Part shown: piece after piece, positions 1-8,256 of the stretch
Layout of the letters: every line of letters starts with the position of its first letter
Numbering within the stretch: the stretch's first letter is position 1
NCBI GenBank assembly: GCA_003254885.1
Contig: QANT01007914.1
Location: 1 to 30,071 of the forward strand
DNA length: 30,071 nt
Source of the DNA: Purshia tridentata
Lineage: Eukaryota; Streptophyta; Magnoliopsida; Rosales; Rosaceae
Direction: 5' to 3'
Translations under genes and position numbers: made by a program
The notes under the pieces: generated by a model
Told to the model about the DNA's origin: nothing
Seen by the model: only the letters and a program-made list of their open reading frames with translations
The model's database searches: none

Positions 1-752
1 TATGTGAGATCAAAGGTTTAAATGAGGGTTGTTTCTAAGTTATTGGGGAGGTTAGTGGATTTCTAAGTTTGAGCTTAAGGTGTAACTTGAGGAATCTATT
101 TGAGGATAGTGGAAAGATTAATTGAGGTAAATTGGCTCGGAATGGATATCGAGTATTCTAGGATTTTGGGAGAATCTAGTGAGATTCTAAGTCAGGATCT
201 TGTGATGTAATTCGAGGTGATTTCCAGTTAGGGGTTCACTTGAGGATAATTGAGGAATTACAGATTGGGATAGTGATTTGGATTTGGCTAAAGGATTAGT
301 GGTCAGGTTAATGATCATGATTTATAATTTGAGGTTTGATTGTGATTCGAGGATTAAGATGGTTGGTGACTGATTATTTTATTTGAGTTTAATTTGAGGT
401 TTTCAGTTAGTTTTCACTCACACGAGCTCCAGTGAGCTTACCGGGTTTGTGTGTAAACCCGGTGCACCTGTGGTTGGGTGCAGGGTTTGGTTTTGCAGGT
501 TGAGCGAGCTGAGGAGACAGTGGAGAGAAGACGAGGCAGTGGGACCAGCACTGTTTTCAGAAAGTTATTTTACAGTTTGTTTTTATGAAAAAGGTTTTAC
601 ATTTGGTTTTATATGAATTGTTTTGTAAAGTTACAGTGATTTCAGTAAATCATTTTATAATCATGGCTCACAGTTTTAGAGAAAAAGGGCCCACAGGAAA
701 CAGTTGGCAGTTTTCAGCAGTTAGGCACGTGCCCGAGGGTCGGGGCGTGTCA
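1..752 (+). mobile_element. 3' part of an LTR-type element (solo LTR or LTR), 5' end outside the window
   Basis: The stretch has no coding capacity. It ends at 752 in GGGTCGGGGCGTGTCA, a CG-rich terminus closing in TGTCA that matches the ends of the two complete LTR-like units further along (GGGGCGTGACA at 23732 and, read on the minus strand, GGGTCCTGTCA at 15190). Near the end it also holds a CTCAC...TGCAGGT block around 416-500 that has a looser counterpart near 23398-23426 in the plus-strand unit. The window starts inside the element, so its length and target duplication cannot be tested; the expected downstream copy would be GTGAG (753-757). Calling it an LTR is inference from its end and its similarity in style. 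Confidence 0.5.
441..462. repeat. Perfect 8-bp stem-loop in the LTR-like element
   Basis: CCGGGTTT, a six-base GTGTGT loop, then AAACCCGG form a perfect hairpin. It lies about 290 bases before the end of the LTR-like unit. It could be part of the transcript-end or packaging structure of the element, but no function is shown. Confidence 0.5.
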
Positions 753-1021
753 GTGAGTGAATAAGTGGGGGCCATAGAGCTTTTGGGTATTGGGAGAGCA
801 GAAAGAAGAAAGAAACCTTTCTGATTTATAAAATAATTTTTTATTAATAAGGTGGCCACGTGTCAGACTTTAACATCTTCCTTTTATACTAATTGTTCTA
901 AGCCAATGAATAATTTGGGGACTAAATGTACCTACTAAGTCAGGCACAATTAAAAGGAGAGAGAATGAGTTAGAAATTTGCTACACCATCTGTGCCAAAA
1001 ACAATTGAGAGATTCCCAATG
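753..1021. other. Spacer without recognisable gene
   Basis: This lies between the end of the LTR-like unit and the putative CACTA start. I see no convincing reading frame. The reverse strand next to 1021 contains a few codons that could spell IGNL, but the rest does not resemble an LRR, so I do not assign it to the CNL pseudogene. Confidence 0.4.
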
Positions 1022-1091
1022 CACTACTTTTGTGTAAGAAAGTAATGTTTTATTTGATATGATGGTTATTGGCCATAGACTCTGAGGCTAA

Positions 1092-1166
1092 TACTATAAA
1101 CCCCACAGACAGGCTGTGACTTTATAAGTAGTAACTACTGAGTCACGCTTGTTGTGGGTTATAACC
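1092..1166. repeat. Imperfect 75-bp hairpin in the CACTA left subterminal region
   Basis: The left arm (ACTATAAACCCCACAGAC...) pairs with the right arm (...TTGTTGTGGGTTATAACC) around a centre at GTAGTAACTAC, with a few bulges. It lies about 70 bases inside the putative CACTA left end. Subterminal hairpins of this kind are known in CACTA elements. Confidence 0.45.
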
Positions 1167-1545
1167 AAAGAACGTAATTTTGATTGCGACAAAATTTTGA
1201 CCGAATTTTAATTTTATTAGGGTTTAGATAAAAACGATGGAAATTACTATCAAACTATGAAAATTTTAAATTAAAATTATCATATGCTTATTTAACATAT
1301 TATATATTACATTTATAAAAAACATTGAAAGAATCAAAGCATATTGTAGGTTTTATGTGATATAAAGTAAATATAATGCGCATTAGAGGTAAATATATTT
1401 TATTAAAAAAATATCACACTAATTAATAATTACATAAATAATATTTCAAATTTACAAATTATACTACAATATTAAATCATGAATTAAATAAGTATTCTAA
1501 AACTCCAAATTAATTAAGTAGTCATATGATGATCATATCACCAAG

Positions 1546-2019
1546 GGCCCGTTTGGTTTACGGAATTGATTTCTCAGGAATTGATTTCCTATTCATTTTC
1601 TAGGATAAAAGGAATGTAAGATTCCTATTACTGTGTTTGGTAATGCTAGGAAAGTAAACAATAATTACTTTTTCATTTCCATTCCCATGTTTGGTAAGTG
1701 TAGGAATAAGAAATAAAAATTATCCAATTTTCCAATTATATCCTATATGAGTATAAAAAGAATATATAATAAATGGTTGGCTAGATTTAAAATTCTGAAA
1801 AATTGGTAAGGATAAATCTATCTAAAAAATATGCAATAAATGCTTTTCCAAGAAGGGGGAAAACAAAACCCAAGCTTGAGCAAGGGTATGATTTTCCCCT
1901 CAATAGGGGCATCAAATTCCCTTGAGTCAGGAAACCATTTCCCTTTCTTGCACTTGCCAAACGTGGGAATGGAATTTATTTCCCATTCCTAGACCTCCAA
2001 AACTTGAACCAAACGGGTC
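1546..2019. mobile_element. MITE of the GGCCCGTTTGGTT family, 474 bp, with CCAAG target duplication
   Basis: Terminal repeats are GGCCCGTTTGGTT at the left and, read on the other strand, GACCCGTTTGGTT at the right (12 of 13 bases). Inverted similarity continues inward in blocks (GGAATTGATTTCC, TTTGGTAAT..AGGAAAG against the mirrored CTTTC..TTGCCAAAC). Identical CCAAG pentamers flank it at 1541-1545 and 2020-2024. It has no coding capacity. The superfamily is not certain: the length of the duplication is unusual for PIF/Harbinger and short for hAT. It is nested in the CACTA-like element and so is younger than it. Confidence 0.7.
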
Positions 2020-2821
2020 CCAAGTGTTTTATTAATATTAATTTTTTGAAACTCCATCACCTATTAGCATGCTATCAATATGCTTAAATACAATATTAAT
2101 TGGTTCTCAAATTGATTAATGTTTGCACAGTAAGGTCCCACTGTTTGAACTATGATTAATTGGTTCTTAAAGTTAAATTAATACATATTTGATTTTGGTC
2201 CCATACTCCCACTTCCCCTTTTTACTCTGTGTGCACTGCCCCTCCTAATTTTTCTTTTTCCTTCTCTTTCTTCTTCCCCGTTCCCCTTTCTCCTGAAGCT
2301 TTTAAGTTAACCTTTCCTACTTTCTCACTCTCTCTCCCTGTTGCCTACCTGCCTGGCCACTTTCTGGATATCTAAGACCACCGGTGGACTCCCTAAGCCG
2401 GTGCCAACACAACCCAGCCATCACCCAGCCCGCCCAGCCTCCCAATGCGAGAAATTGCGGCCTCCTTCCGCCAGCTATTTTGGCTAATTCCAGACACCTC
2501 CGAGGTCCAATAACCTATGTTTTTTGTGGGTTTTTCTTCCCACACCATGGACTTTCATTCCCCTAAGATTTGAGGTGCCAATTTTGTGAAATTTTGATTT
2601 TGATTTTTAGGGTTTATGACAAATTTCAAAACTTTCGCCGCAATCATCGAAATTCAGACGAAAATTACATGGATATGGCATTTCGTTTCGTAGCCCCCAA
2701 AAAACAATAATTTTAGCGAAATTTCATCGAAATTTCATTCCATGGTTATAACCTATTATTTACCACTGAATTTATGTAGTGGGGAATACATCTGTAGTTT
2801 ATGACTAGTTTTCTTGTAGTG

Positions 2822-3480
2822 AAACCGTAAGTGGACTAGACTCCTAATATTACTCGGTAGCTTGAGTTCCTTTGCTTGTATACCCTCAACCTTCCAAACT
2901 CTAAGCAATCTAAAGTCCTAGAACAAAGATTGCATTAAATATTTATCACAGTCTGTATAATACAAATTTGTATTATATAGACTGTGATAAATAGAGGCCT
3001 AACCTGACGGCCATCTCTTGTTATGGGAACCAATTTGTCAATTTCTTGGTCCAAGTAGATAGCAAGTCTTCGAACTTTACCAATTATTCGTGCTACCTCG
3101 GTTATTGTGCTAGAAAAATTGAAAACATGGAAAAAATTCTCGTCTTCTGCCTTTAACAAGCACAAGTCTCGCATAAGATCATGGAGGCGACATGTTTTAA
3201 TCTTCTTAGTTGAACCATACTCTCCAACTTGAACGATACACCTTTCAACCAACTCACTTAAGCAATTGTATGACATATCTTCCATTAATTCCACCAAACC
3301 ATGTCTTTGTGATGTCGAAAATATAAAACCTTCTGCTATTCATAACTTAGTCAATCTATTTCACTGATATCTCGTGGTCTTCAAGAAAATTGCCTAAATA
3401 CAAAAAGCATAATTTTAAGCTATATGGTAAGTCATCATAGTTCAATGCCAAAACCCATGATGCACCTTGATGATGTTGAC
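2822..3480 (-). pseudogene. CC-NBS-LRR (RPP13/RPP8-like) pseudogene: end of NB-ARC, winged helix, MHD region and first LRR
   Basis: Read on the minus strand, this gives the end of an NB-ARC module. First comes SWVLALNYDDLPYSLKLCF at about 3435-3380 (RNBS-D region). The reading frame then shifts between about 3345 and 3360. Next is KL*IAEGFIFSTSQRHG, where a TGA at 3340-3342 replaces the usual Trp. Then comes MEDMSYNCLSELVERC, followed by RLHDLMRDLCLL, the MHD-equivalent motif. After a palindrome (2941-2992), coding resumes in another frame as DFRLLRVWKVEGIQAKELK and LPSNIRSLVHLRF, the usual first LRR of this family, with one in-frame TAG. The CACTA element ends immediately after. Intact relatives are cytoplasmic immune receptors. 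This copy cannot make one. Confidence 0.85.
2941..2992. repeat. 52-bp near-perfect palindrome inside the CNL pseudogene
   Basis: The 26-base arms, meeting at AAATTT, are complementary except for one position: position 2955 is G where symmetry asks for A. It separates the winged-helix portion of the CNL (ending RPLF) from its first LRR. It has no spacer. It may be a tiny foldback insertion or a locally arisen palindrome. Confidence 0.85.
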
Positions 3481-4911
3481 CTTTGTATTTTGTGCATCTC
3501 CTTATATATATATATATATGTTAGTTCTAGAATTTTATGTTAGCTTGTTCCATGACAACACATTGTAATTAATTTATAATTGTACTCACACAAGCTCTAC
3601 GTCAGATTTAAGGTGAAGAACATTTGGGATGAAGAAGTCAAGACCAAAGTGAAGAATGAAAAATGGTAAAAGGTTTGATGCATCTCATGTATATACACTG
3701 CTTCAGTTTGTGTGTGTCTAACATGTCACTCACTGATCATTATGTCACAATTCTTCACATGTGCACTGCACATGCCATTTTAATATTTAAATGAGGTAAC
3801 ATGACTAGCACATGTCATGGTTGAATCTTATTTCACCTCAGATGGTTCTCCCTTGTTTTTAACAAAAAAATTCATATTCTTTTCGCTCTCTCTCTCTCTG
3901 TCCCACTTATATTTCTTTATGAAATATTGTTATCGGCCTTTTATTATTCATCATCTTCTCCACATGGTATTTGCAAAAATGGGTAAGTTTTATCGCACCC
4001 CTCATTCTTATCCTCTGAATTCCTAGGATACCTTTCTAGGACAAAAGGAATATGCTTTAATTTTGTCCTTTTTGTGGAGAGCCATTCTTGGGCTTCCACA
4101 TGTGTGGGTTTGTGTGACTTAGGGTGCCTTTTTGATGTAGGGGTCATCGGCCTCTTGTTGTGTGGTCTGGGAATATTTTGTGAGGTTTGGGAGTGAGCAA
4201 GTATCGCTGGGAATTTTTTGGGTATTTTACAAGTAAGAAAATGATTTTGAAATTTTAAATCTAAAATAGTTTTCTTCACTTGTTTTGCGTTCTGAAAGTG
4301 TTTTGTGGGTTATTTTAATTTGTCACAAATGTTTACAAACACTCTCATATAGATTGTAGATCTTTGTTCCATCATTGGCCACTTCATATGTTTGTAGCTT
4401 GAAGAAGTTGATTTTTTAAGGAAGCACATAAGCATATAATTTTCATATCTCGAAAAATTCACAAAGCCTACTGCAAATGGGCACCACAAGTTGAAGAGCT
4501 TTTGGAGAAGCTGTCATTCATGTAATTGATTCCATGCTCGTCTTTTGAAGGTTACACAAAGGGCTAAGCTTTCTGCCACTTAGTCTAGGTCATAGCTAGT
4601 GATAGAGCTTGTGTGATGTATGTTACCTTTGTATTGAACCTTCAACATAGTGGATTGATTGGTCAACCTCCAGTTTTTTATCCTTTCTGGTTTTTTGGGT
4701 GAAAAACTTGTGTGCCTCTATTGTTGCTCTCTGTTTTGTTGTTCACTACACACTTATTGTTCATCCACTAATCTGCATGATTTAAGCATGTCTACTTACA
4801 CTTGATCATGATAAATAGTATGGTCATATAGGTTGTGAATCACACATATCACTCTAATTGTGTATAGTATCGGGATGCCTACATTAATGGGTCCTTTAAG
4901 TGCATAGGTTG
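3481..4911. other. About 1.4 kb of unidentified sequence splitting the CNL pseudogene
   Basis: The minus-strand CNL reads GLPL at about 5080 and resumes at the RNBS-D region at about 3440. In related genes these two lie only about 50 codons apart, so most of this stretch is probably an insertion. It begins near a short TA run (3505-3519) and has a CT-rich patch (3883-3899). I found no terminal repeats, target duplication or believable reading frame. A short patch at about 4450-4530 (KIHKAYCKWAPQVEELLEK) looks faintly protein-like but matches nothing I recognise. Confidence 0.5.
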
Positions 4912-5280
4912 TTAGCTTAGTGATGCATATTTGAAATTCATGTGGAAATTGTTAATGTCCTTTAGAGCTAGAATTAATTCGAGCACAGTAATGGCTAATG
5001 GCAAACTCCACAAAGTTGAATCATCTCCTTTCCTAGTTCTAATGACTAATGGCAAACCTCCACAAAGTTGAATCACCTTTTTTCCTAGTTCTTTCTTCTT
5101 TGTATAATTATCATGGTATGAGAAACAATAAAAGACCAAAATCCACTACATTTCTCAAATTAACAATTATATAGCATAAAAAATTAATTAAATATGACTT
5201 ACATTTTATCAATAACATCAAAGATTTTGACAGTACTATAGCTCGAGTTTCTGATTTCCTTAATTAACCTCATTTATGGA
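4912..5280 (-). pseudogene. CC-NBS-LRR pseudogene: GLPL segment of NB-ARC, preceded by a possible CC-domain remnant
   Basis: The minus strand encodes KKKELGKKVIQLCGGLPLVI, the GLPL motif of a CNL NB-ARC, then after a duplicated segment PLAITVLELILALKDINNF. It is the upstream part of the pseudogene that continues at 3480. Further upstream (about 5280-5205) a short frame reads LIKEIRNSSYSTVKIFDVIDK, resembling the EDVID helix of a CC domain and followed by a GTAAGT donor-like site. That assignment is weak. The P-loop, kinase-2 and RNBS-B motifs are absent between them, so most of the nucleotide-binding core has been deleted. Confidence 0.7.
4990..5092. repeat. 51-52-bp tandem duplication across the GLPL motif
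   Basis: Copy one (4990-5040) and copy two (5041-5092) both run from AATGRCTAATGGCAAA to TTTCCTAGTTCT, with one indel and a few substitutions. In the protein this duplicates about 17 residues around GGLPL. The unit length and divergence suggest an old slippage or unequal-crossing event in the CNL. Confidence 0.85.
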
Positions 5281-5520
5281 TTTGACATTAAAAAACAAAA
5301 TCTAATGCCCAACACACTAATAATTAATTTTGACCAACACTAATTGTTCGTATATAGTGAGAAAAATTCACTGCATTAGAAGTCTCAAAAGCTTTGCTTT
5401 GCTTGCTTAATTTATGATTCTCTGATGGTTGCATTCTCACTAATTAGTCTTGAGCCTACATTGACAAAAACCATAGGCCGCGTAGCATCTAATGACTACA
5501 CTCCGAGTAACTAGAATTAA

Positions 5521-5930
5521 ATATCAATTTGGTCCTTAAAGTGCATTTCACTTAATGTGATTCTCCATATTTATCACTGCACATCAATGTTGCCCTTCTA
5601 TTTAATTTTAGAGACAAATGTGTCTTAAAACACACCCTGGAGATGATTATTTTTCTTTTGCCGTTTTATTTAATTTTATTTATGATCTTTTAGTATTTTT
5701 TTAACAGTAAACTTGGAATTAAAGAGTGACAAAAAATTTATAGGGTCTTTTTTTGTAGTTATGGGACATGTGAAGACCTTTTTGCCCTTGGATAAAGGGT
5801 CACGTGCACCACACATGATAATTTTTAACAAAAATTTAGATGAAATACAATGAAGGGTCAAAATTAATGTGCGGTAGTAAAGATGGAGAACTAAATTAAG
5901 TGGAAATGCACTTAGGGACCAAATTGATAT
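5521..5930. mobile_element. Foldback or MULE-type MITE, 410 bp, with ~78-bp terminal inverted repeats
   Basis: Positions 5521-5598 and 5852-5930 are inverted copies. Both begin ATATCAATTTGGTCC and run inward through GTGCATTT..CACTTAAT and TTCTCCAT to CCCTTC. Similarity is high with scattered mismatches. The ~250-bp core is non-coding. No clear 9-10 bp target duplication is visible. Long terminal repeats with a short non-coding core point to a non-autonomous Mutator-like element, but a generic foldback is possible. Confidence 0.7.
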
Positions 5931-6519
5931 GTGGGTGAGAGTTGAGGGATCTTTTCTAATAAAAAGCCTAATTTTTTATTTTTTTTTTCTATATGTACAC
6001 ATAGATTTATCCATTGCATGATAAACATTGTTCTAAATTATTAAAATGGTGCATTAATGTATATGAATATGAGTTTCACTTACCATACAAAGTTTTCTTG
6101 GAAGACTCGTTACAAATTAGAAGTATATTATGAAATCAAAATCAAACAATCATTAGAGTTAAGGGTTACGTAGAAGGCCAAAATGAGAAAAAATAATCAA
6201 CCCACAATTCAACCACCCCAATACTTTAACTTCTAGTACAAAATTCTTACTGAGCACTCAATGGTTCTTATCAGCACTCAGCAGCTGTACATAAAATGCA
6301 ACCTAAAACCTGTCATCTGCAACCTCAGATTCGCAGATGGAGATAGCTGATGCATATGCATCCATCGAGCTCTCGAAAAAAATGCTGAGCTATACCGAGC
6401 CCTTGACATTCTTGCCACGCACTCGGTAGCCTTTTTGTCATCACTGGACATGTGCACACAAATAGGCTGACCTTTAACTTAATGATTTTTAAGTATAGAA
6501 CCTTGGACATTTTTGTCCT
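5931..6519. other. Non-coding spacer between foldback element and MULE
   Basis: AT-rich with no recognisable gene or repeat. The short frames present do not resemble known proteins. It ends in the left copy of the MULE target duplication (6520-6529). Confidence 0.4.
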
Positions 6520-6529
6520 TGGGAGTAAT

Positions 6530-6750
6530 GAGGAAAATGCACATTTGGTCCACTTATTTTGGACCTTGTCCCAAGTTGGTCCACGATCTTTTTTTTGTAT
6601 CATTTTAAACCACTTTCTATTCAACGTTTCCTTTGTTCGTTCATTCCGTCTATTTTCTTCTAAATTCCGTTAAATTCCAGCACATGACCAACATGTGGCC
6701 TATTAGTGAGGGCATAATGGTCCCTTCACTCTAGATTAACCATCCAAACC
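6530..6750. repeat. Left terminal inverted repeat of the MULE
   Basis: It matches 12123-12341 in inverted orientation from GAGGAAAATGCACATTTGG to ATTAACCATCCAAA. In MuDR elements these repeats contain the transposase binding site and the promoters. Confidence 0.9.
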
Positions 6751-8256
6751 ATTAGACCTCATTTCCTCCAGCCTTTTGTGGAAGCTCTGCCTGCCTAATA
6801 CATGTTTTGGTGCCTTTTTCTTCTATTTAATCCCTTATTTACACCTTCAAGCAGCACCAAAACACCATAAATCTTCCCACGCTTGTCCACAGTATGTCAT
6901 CCATGTCAACATCTTCAACTTATAGCCCCATGCTCTAGGAAGGTATTCCAGTGTGCCCACGTATTAAAGCTCATAAATAAATAAAATTTAAATTTAAATA
7001 AACAAATAATAACAAAATAAGACATAAAATGAAAGCTATTCAGATTATGAAAGGTCCTTAGATGTACTTGTCCAAAATCGTCCAAATGCATAGGAGTTCA
7101 AATCAAGTATGTCAAATTTCATTTATTTTCATCACTTTAATTAGTTCGCTTAATTTTCTTCTTAAATTCCCTCTTTGATATCTAACTCGTTTTAAGTCAG
7201 ATTTGGGCAAATGAATAGTCTATTTCGAAGAATTTTTCACAAGGAATTCAATGAATTAAGTCTCATGAACAGATTTAACTTAGATGGCCTAGAATAGAGT
7301 CAAGAACAGAGCTGGGCGAAATTGTTTCTAAAACTGGGCAGCCAAGTTCTGGGATTAATAAGTTTTTATGTGCTTCGCGAAAGTCTCTCAAACTTTCCAG
7401 ATCCATATTAGAGATTATAAGCTTTAAATTGATATAAAGAACTTAGGAAATGGCTGAGAAATGAGTGAGATACGAGCATTTAAACTTATGAACAATTTTT
7501 GAAATTTCTGGGCAAATACTATCTCAAAACAGGCAGCAAGATTTCGGGGATAGTATCTTTCTCTGCAGTTTTCGAGTAATTCTCATATTTTACAGACTAA
7601 AGTAGAGATTCTAACCTTTAAAATGATATAAAGATCTTGAAAACGAATGAAAATTGAGTAAATTATAGACAATCAAGGTTTGAAATTCATTTGATGTTTA
7701 CTGCAGAAAATAAGAGAACATCTTTTTAACTTGTTTTACTGCAGAACCACACCAGACAAGACTATACCAAATCATACATATATAAAGTGCCAAAAGTGCC
7801 AAATACATATATAAAGAACATTACATATAGGAGATCCTTCAATTTCCACAAAAAGTGCCAAAATACACCAAACTAGTAGACTTTAAAATGATACAAGCAG
7901 AAAATAAGATGGAACATCTTTTTAACTTGTTTTACTGCAAAACCATACATATATAAAGAACCATACCAGACAATACTATACCAAATCATACATATATAAA
8001 GTCAAAAGTGCCAAAATACATAAAAAGAACATTACATATAGGAGATCCTTCAATTTCAATAAAATTTCAAAAAAAAGCACCAAACCAGTAGACTTTAAAA
8101 TGATACAAAATGCTGCAACAGTAGTCTCCAAAATACACCAAATTAATAGACTTCAAAATGATACCAACAGTGGACTTCAAAATACCAATAGTGTTCAATA
8201 GTGTAAATGCAAATCCTCATCAAAACACACAATTCCTATCAACATTCCCTATTGTT
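6751..8256. other. Non-coding left half of the MULE with degenerate and tandem repeats
   Basis: There is no gene here. Between about 7290 and 7680 two degenerate ~165-bp copies can be aligned (CTGGGCA..., TTAGAGATT/TAGAGATTC..., AATGATATAAAGA...). At 7703-8110 a clearer tandem duplication follows. This stretch may be DNA picked up by the element, or its own untranslated region. I recognise no host gene in it. Confidence 0.6.
7703..8110. repeat. Tandem duplication (~194-211 bp unit) inside the MULE
   Basis: Copy one starts GCAGAAAATAAG at 7703 and copy two at 7897. Both run through ACATCTTTTTAACTTG, CATACATATATAAAG, GGAGATCCTTCAATTTC (7830 and 8041) and GTAGACTTTAAAATGATAC. A ~17-bp extra segment in copy two (AAAGAACCATACC region) shifts the period. 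It lies just beyond the 3' end of the transposase. Confidence 0.8.

Larger units (their letters stand above)
1022..2821. mobile_element. Non-autonomous CACTA-like DNA transposon (1.8 kb), right end secure, left end probable
   Basis: The right end reads ...TTTTCTTGTAGTG, the reverse complement of the CACTACAAGAAAA terminus typical of plant CACTA (En/Spm-type) elements. It abuts CNL coding sequence exactly at 2822. The left end at 1022 begins CACTAC and continues less perfectly. Support for pairing the two ends is the shared subterminal block GGTTATAACC at 1157-1166 and, inverted, at 2745-2754, each followed inward by similar AATTT/GAT-rich sequence. No transposase is encoded. Flanking triplets (ATG left, AAA right) do not match, so the left border may be wrong or eroded. 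A MITE is nested inside. Confidence 0.55.

Noticed and set aside
753..1021. Possible continuation of the CNL LRR on the minus strand (IGNL-like codons)
   Set aside because: Only four residues fit and the following residues do not match an LRR.
6325..6673. Open frames on both strands near the left end of the MULE, and a short protein-like patch at about 6338-6440
   Set aside because: Most of the length is terminal inverted repeat. The patch outside it (ADAYASIELSKK) is too short and frame-broken to assign.
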